Assembly: GCA_027576995.1 (NCBI GenBank)
Contig: JANBQC010000313.1
Span: 1-32,193 of the forward strand
Origin: Dimargaris cristalligena
Taxonomy: Eukaryota > Kickxellomycota > Dimargaritomycetes > Dimargaritales > Dimargaritaceae
Length of the DNA: 32,193 nucleotides
Direction: 5' to 3'
In this document: positions 29,901 to 32,193 of the stretch, piece by piece
Position numbering within the stretch: position 1 is the first letter of the stretch
Layout of the letters: each line of letters begins with the position of its first letter
Notes under the pieces: model-generated
Told to the model about the DNA's origin: nothing
Seen by the model: the letters and a program-made list of their open reading frames with translations, nothing else
Database searches by the model: none
Program-made: the position numbers and the translations under genes

Positions 29901-31370
29901 CAGGAATAGCCGGAAAAGGGCATTGATAAGTTGGGGGTTTTCCCAGTTCGGGGCTTTGAGTCGCTTTAACTGGTCATCGCCCAGGGAAGCTACAGACGGG
30001 TACCGTGGATCACAGCTAGCCACCAGGGCAAGCATAAACCGATGGAGGGTCAAATGCGGAATTGCTGTCGAAACGATATTCTGAGAGGGATCCCCTTCGA
30101 CAAAGCGCAGTACATTTTCCTATATGGTCGATCCAGGTCAAGGCAGATGTATAGAGACAATTTGAAATTGGTATTAGGGTTTCATTTGACCAAGGGTACC
30201 CATATCAAACCAGGGCATAACGTCGGATTCATGTGGGTATTTTACTTGACCTACCTTTAACTGTCGGAGGGCATCCGCGGCCAACAGCCAAGGGGCTTTG
30301 CCATCATTCGTAATGAGGGATAGATCCTGGGTACTTAAGCCGGGTACGCTGGTAAACTTTCCCGAAGTGAAGTCAGGATTAAAGGGAAGCATAAGCAACT
30401 TCTCGAATAGGCCGAATAGAAACGTCAACTCTTCGGGGCTCTGTACATCCGCTGTTGCCAGTGCAATACCATTGAGTGAACCGCTTGCCAGAATGCGAAG
30501 GAGAATGTCGACGAGGATCTTGCTCTGTCCAGCTGGCTTCTTCGACAGTCCCGCGATGACCCGGGGTAGAAAGAGAGACACGGACTGTAGGAACCGGGGT
30601 AATTGTGGGGTGATATCCCAAATTAGGTAATATAATTCGGCTATACTTTAGCGACGTATAAAGGGTGAGGTATGAAGTGGTATGGAGGAGCTGCCAACTA
30701 TAAACATGGTATATATAGATGCACATTACTTTACTTACCGGGCTATCAATACGATCAAACCCCATCTGCAAATAAATGAGTGCAAAGTTGGCCATCAGGG
30801 AGTTCGCAGTTCGGGCCTCCGCGCTGGCCTGGGTATACACGTCCATTATAGCTTCCAACGGGAGGGCGTGGCCCTTACCCTTGATGCGCTTGTTGATATG
30901 GCTAAGGATGGATATAGCCTGGCGAAACAATGTTGCAATTCGATATCAATAGCGGTTAATTTACACATTGGACCTTCAAAGAACCGCTCCATGATATAAA
31001 TTGGCTGATAGTCGCTACAGCCAGGTCCGAAAATGGAGGAGGGCGGGTTACCTTTTCCTTAATTGGGGACGGGTCATTGAGCTTCCCGAGAATAGGCACC
31101 AGGAACACGCCAACGAGGCTGAATAACTGCTCGTCGGTTCGAGCCAGAGCAAATTTGAGCTCGACAGTTTCCAATAGTTCTATACAGTTTAAGATAGGCC
31201 GGTAGAGTCCCCGGGTACACCTGGCATATAATAGACAGGAATTAGCTTACCGACAAGGCTAATGGTGAGGTGGAAACGGGCGGGGCAAGACGGGGGGGTA
31301 TCATACCAGGTCAAATGAACCAGAGTACTGCGAATGCATAAGGATACTTACCTAACTCGCGAGTAGCCAT
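23957..31370 (-). CDS. ECM29: Ecm29, proteasome adaptor and scaffold (HEAT repeats), 11 exons
   Basis: HEAT-repeat protein that bridges the 19S and 20S proteasome parts and acts in proteasome quality control and localisation. Exons: 31370-31352, 31179-31052, 30918-30739, 30584-30255, 30119-29316, 29069-25829, 25525-25397, 25192-25023, 24831-24555, 24469-24395, 24336-23957. These sum to 5733 nt, 1910 residues, with no internal stop; human is about 1845 and yeast 1868. The order of segments follows the animal protein throughout: LARTDEQLFSL, ILSHINKRIKGKG, ALIYLQMGF, FALKYAQTVF-type segment (CALKYAQTVF), NLANHHAVWNSRRGAAFGF, MWRVRESSCL-type segment (WRVREASCLAVADLL), LQGRTWAGKDALL, LTDSVWKIQ. 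Donors are mostly GTAAGT-like. Exon 1 codes only MATREL plus one base. Exons 1-9 are strongly constrained by homology. The joins around exons 9-11 (24555-24336) are less certain, because the model leaves about 18 extra residues there. Confidence 0.95.
31352..31370 (-). other. 19-nt first coding exon of ECM29
   Basis: ATG, five further codons and one base (MATREL), followed by GTAAGT at 31351. Joined in phase 1 to exon 2 after the acceptor TATAG at 31180, it gives MATRELELLETVELKFAL. This aligns with the start of animal ECM29, where an acidic Leu/Glu helix precedes TDEQL. Confidence 0.8.
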
Positions 31371-32193
31371 GGTTGCTACGTGGGGTTGCCGATGCGACTA
31401 ATTGAAACGGAGGATGGGGGGTCGAAGGTACGGTAATGGGTGGTCAATAGAGATGAGGCACTGGTGAAAAGGCAAATGGAAATACAAAGTAAACTAGGGT
31501 GGTTTAGGAGCGAACTTCTCGGCTGAAGCGGTAAGTAAGGATAATGGAACTTGGTTATCAGACCATGCTGGGATGACGGTGGTATATTTAAGGAGGCAAG
31601 TGCGGCTGAATATCGGGTATATTAGAAGCCGTCGACCGATTAGTCAGCGAGTGCGAAGTTCTATAATACGTGGCGTCTTAGAACTGGTCGATGGAAATAC
31701 CCTGGTACTACGTGGATAATTTAACTCGAACTCGTGTTCTTACGAAGCTATCACGGGTACCCATCTATTTCGATCTCGTGCTTTTATAGACGTACTCGAA
31801 GCGTTAGATTCGCCTATTAAGCCCATTTGATGAGAAAATACCGGGTGGTGAAATCCACTCTCGGCTTTGACTGATGCCACATTTGGGCAATATCGGTAAT
31901 TGAAGTTGTCATTTTTTTGGAGCAAATTCGAGTGTAATTTTCAACCCTGGCCGATAAGGAGCCGAAAATATCATACCTATAGCCCGGAAAGGGTGATGGG
32001 GGAATTGCCTCTAGTAGGATATAGAAGAATCTGGTCATCAGGTCGAGCCCTTCGGGGCAATAAAATACATGGCGCTCTCTGTCACATAAACCCCATTCCA
32101 AGGCATGTGCACTGATACCATACTCGATGTGTATTAAAGTCAAGGTGACAAGTCTTTTGCCAAAGATTACTTTTCATCCAGCGGGGACGCGGT
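31371..32193. promoter_or_regulatory. Upstream region of ECM29
   Basis: Contains the ECM29 promoter. TATATTTA occurs at 31584-31591; its minus-strand reading is TAAATATA. A minus-strand frame open from about 32160 to 31817 has few codons of any recognisable family and its first ATG is internal, so I do not call it a gene. The neighbouring gene beyond the right edge is unknown. Confidence 0.35.

Noticed and set aside
31817..32160. Open minus-strand frame at the right end
   Set aside because: The frame is bounded by a stop upstream, its first ATG is internal and the product resembles nothing known.

Overview
The window is nuclear DNA from a filamentous-type fungus. The genes are large and well separated. 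Several carry spliceosomal introns with GTAAGT-like donors and YAG acceptors, and the proteins are clear opisthokont orthologues. The mixture of an ECM29 close to the animal form, a Spartan (SPRTN)-type protease and otherwise fungal-looking genes suggests an early-diverging fungus, possibly of the zoopagomycote/Kickxellomycotina kind. That placement is inference only; no rRNA or other direct marker is present.

Layout, left to right. 1-2184: no gene I can support. 2185-5952 (-): VPS41, the HOPS vacuolar-tethering subunit, intronless. 5953-7173: divergent promoter region. 7174-9664 (+): MTO1/MnmG, the mitochondrial tRNA wobble-uridine modification enzyme, with one intron near its end. 9665-12769: sparse region with one candidate small secreted protein (10179-10674, -) whose model is unresolved. 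12770-14134 (-): a mitochondrial-type PPR/helical-repeat protein. 14533-18600 (+): the TFIIIC tau131/GTF3C3 (TFC4) subunit, sharing a 398-bp divergent promoter with the PPR gene. 19176-21470 (+): a second PPR protein. 21717-23129 (-): SPRTN, a DNA-protein crosslink protease in two exons. 23957-31370 (-): ECM29, the proteasome-associated HEAT-repeat adaptor, resolved here as 11 exons. 31371-32193: ECM29 upstream DNA with no supported gene.

This is a housekeeping neighbourhood, not an operon or an accessory island: endomembrane traffic (VPS41), mitochondrial RNA biology (MTO1 and two PPR proteins), Pol III transcription (TFC4), DNA repair (SPRTN) and proteasome quality control (ECM29). I found no CRISPR array, transposase, rRNA or convincing tRNA. 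The best second looks are the VPS41 RING-H2 finger split by about 140 residues, the Spartan that joins a UBZ4 finger, a degenerate PIP-like box and a SUMO-interacting-motif candidate, and the secreted-protein locus whose two coding pieces lie in different frames around a perfect TACTAAC.
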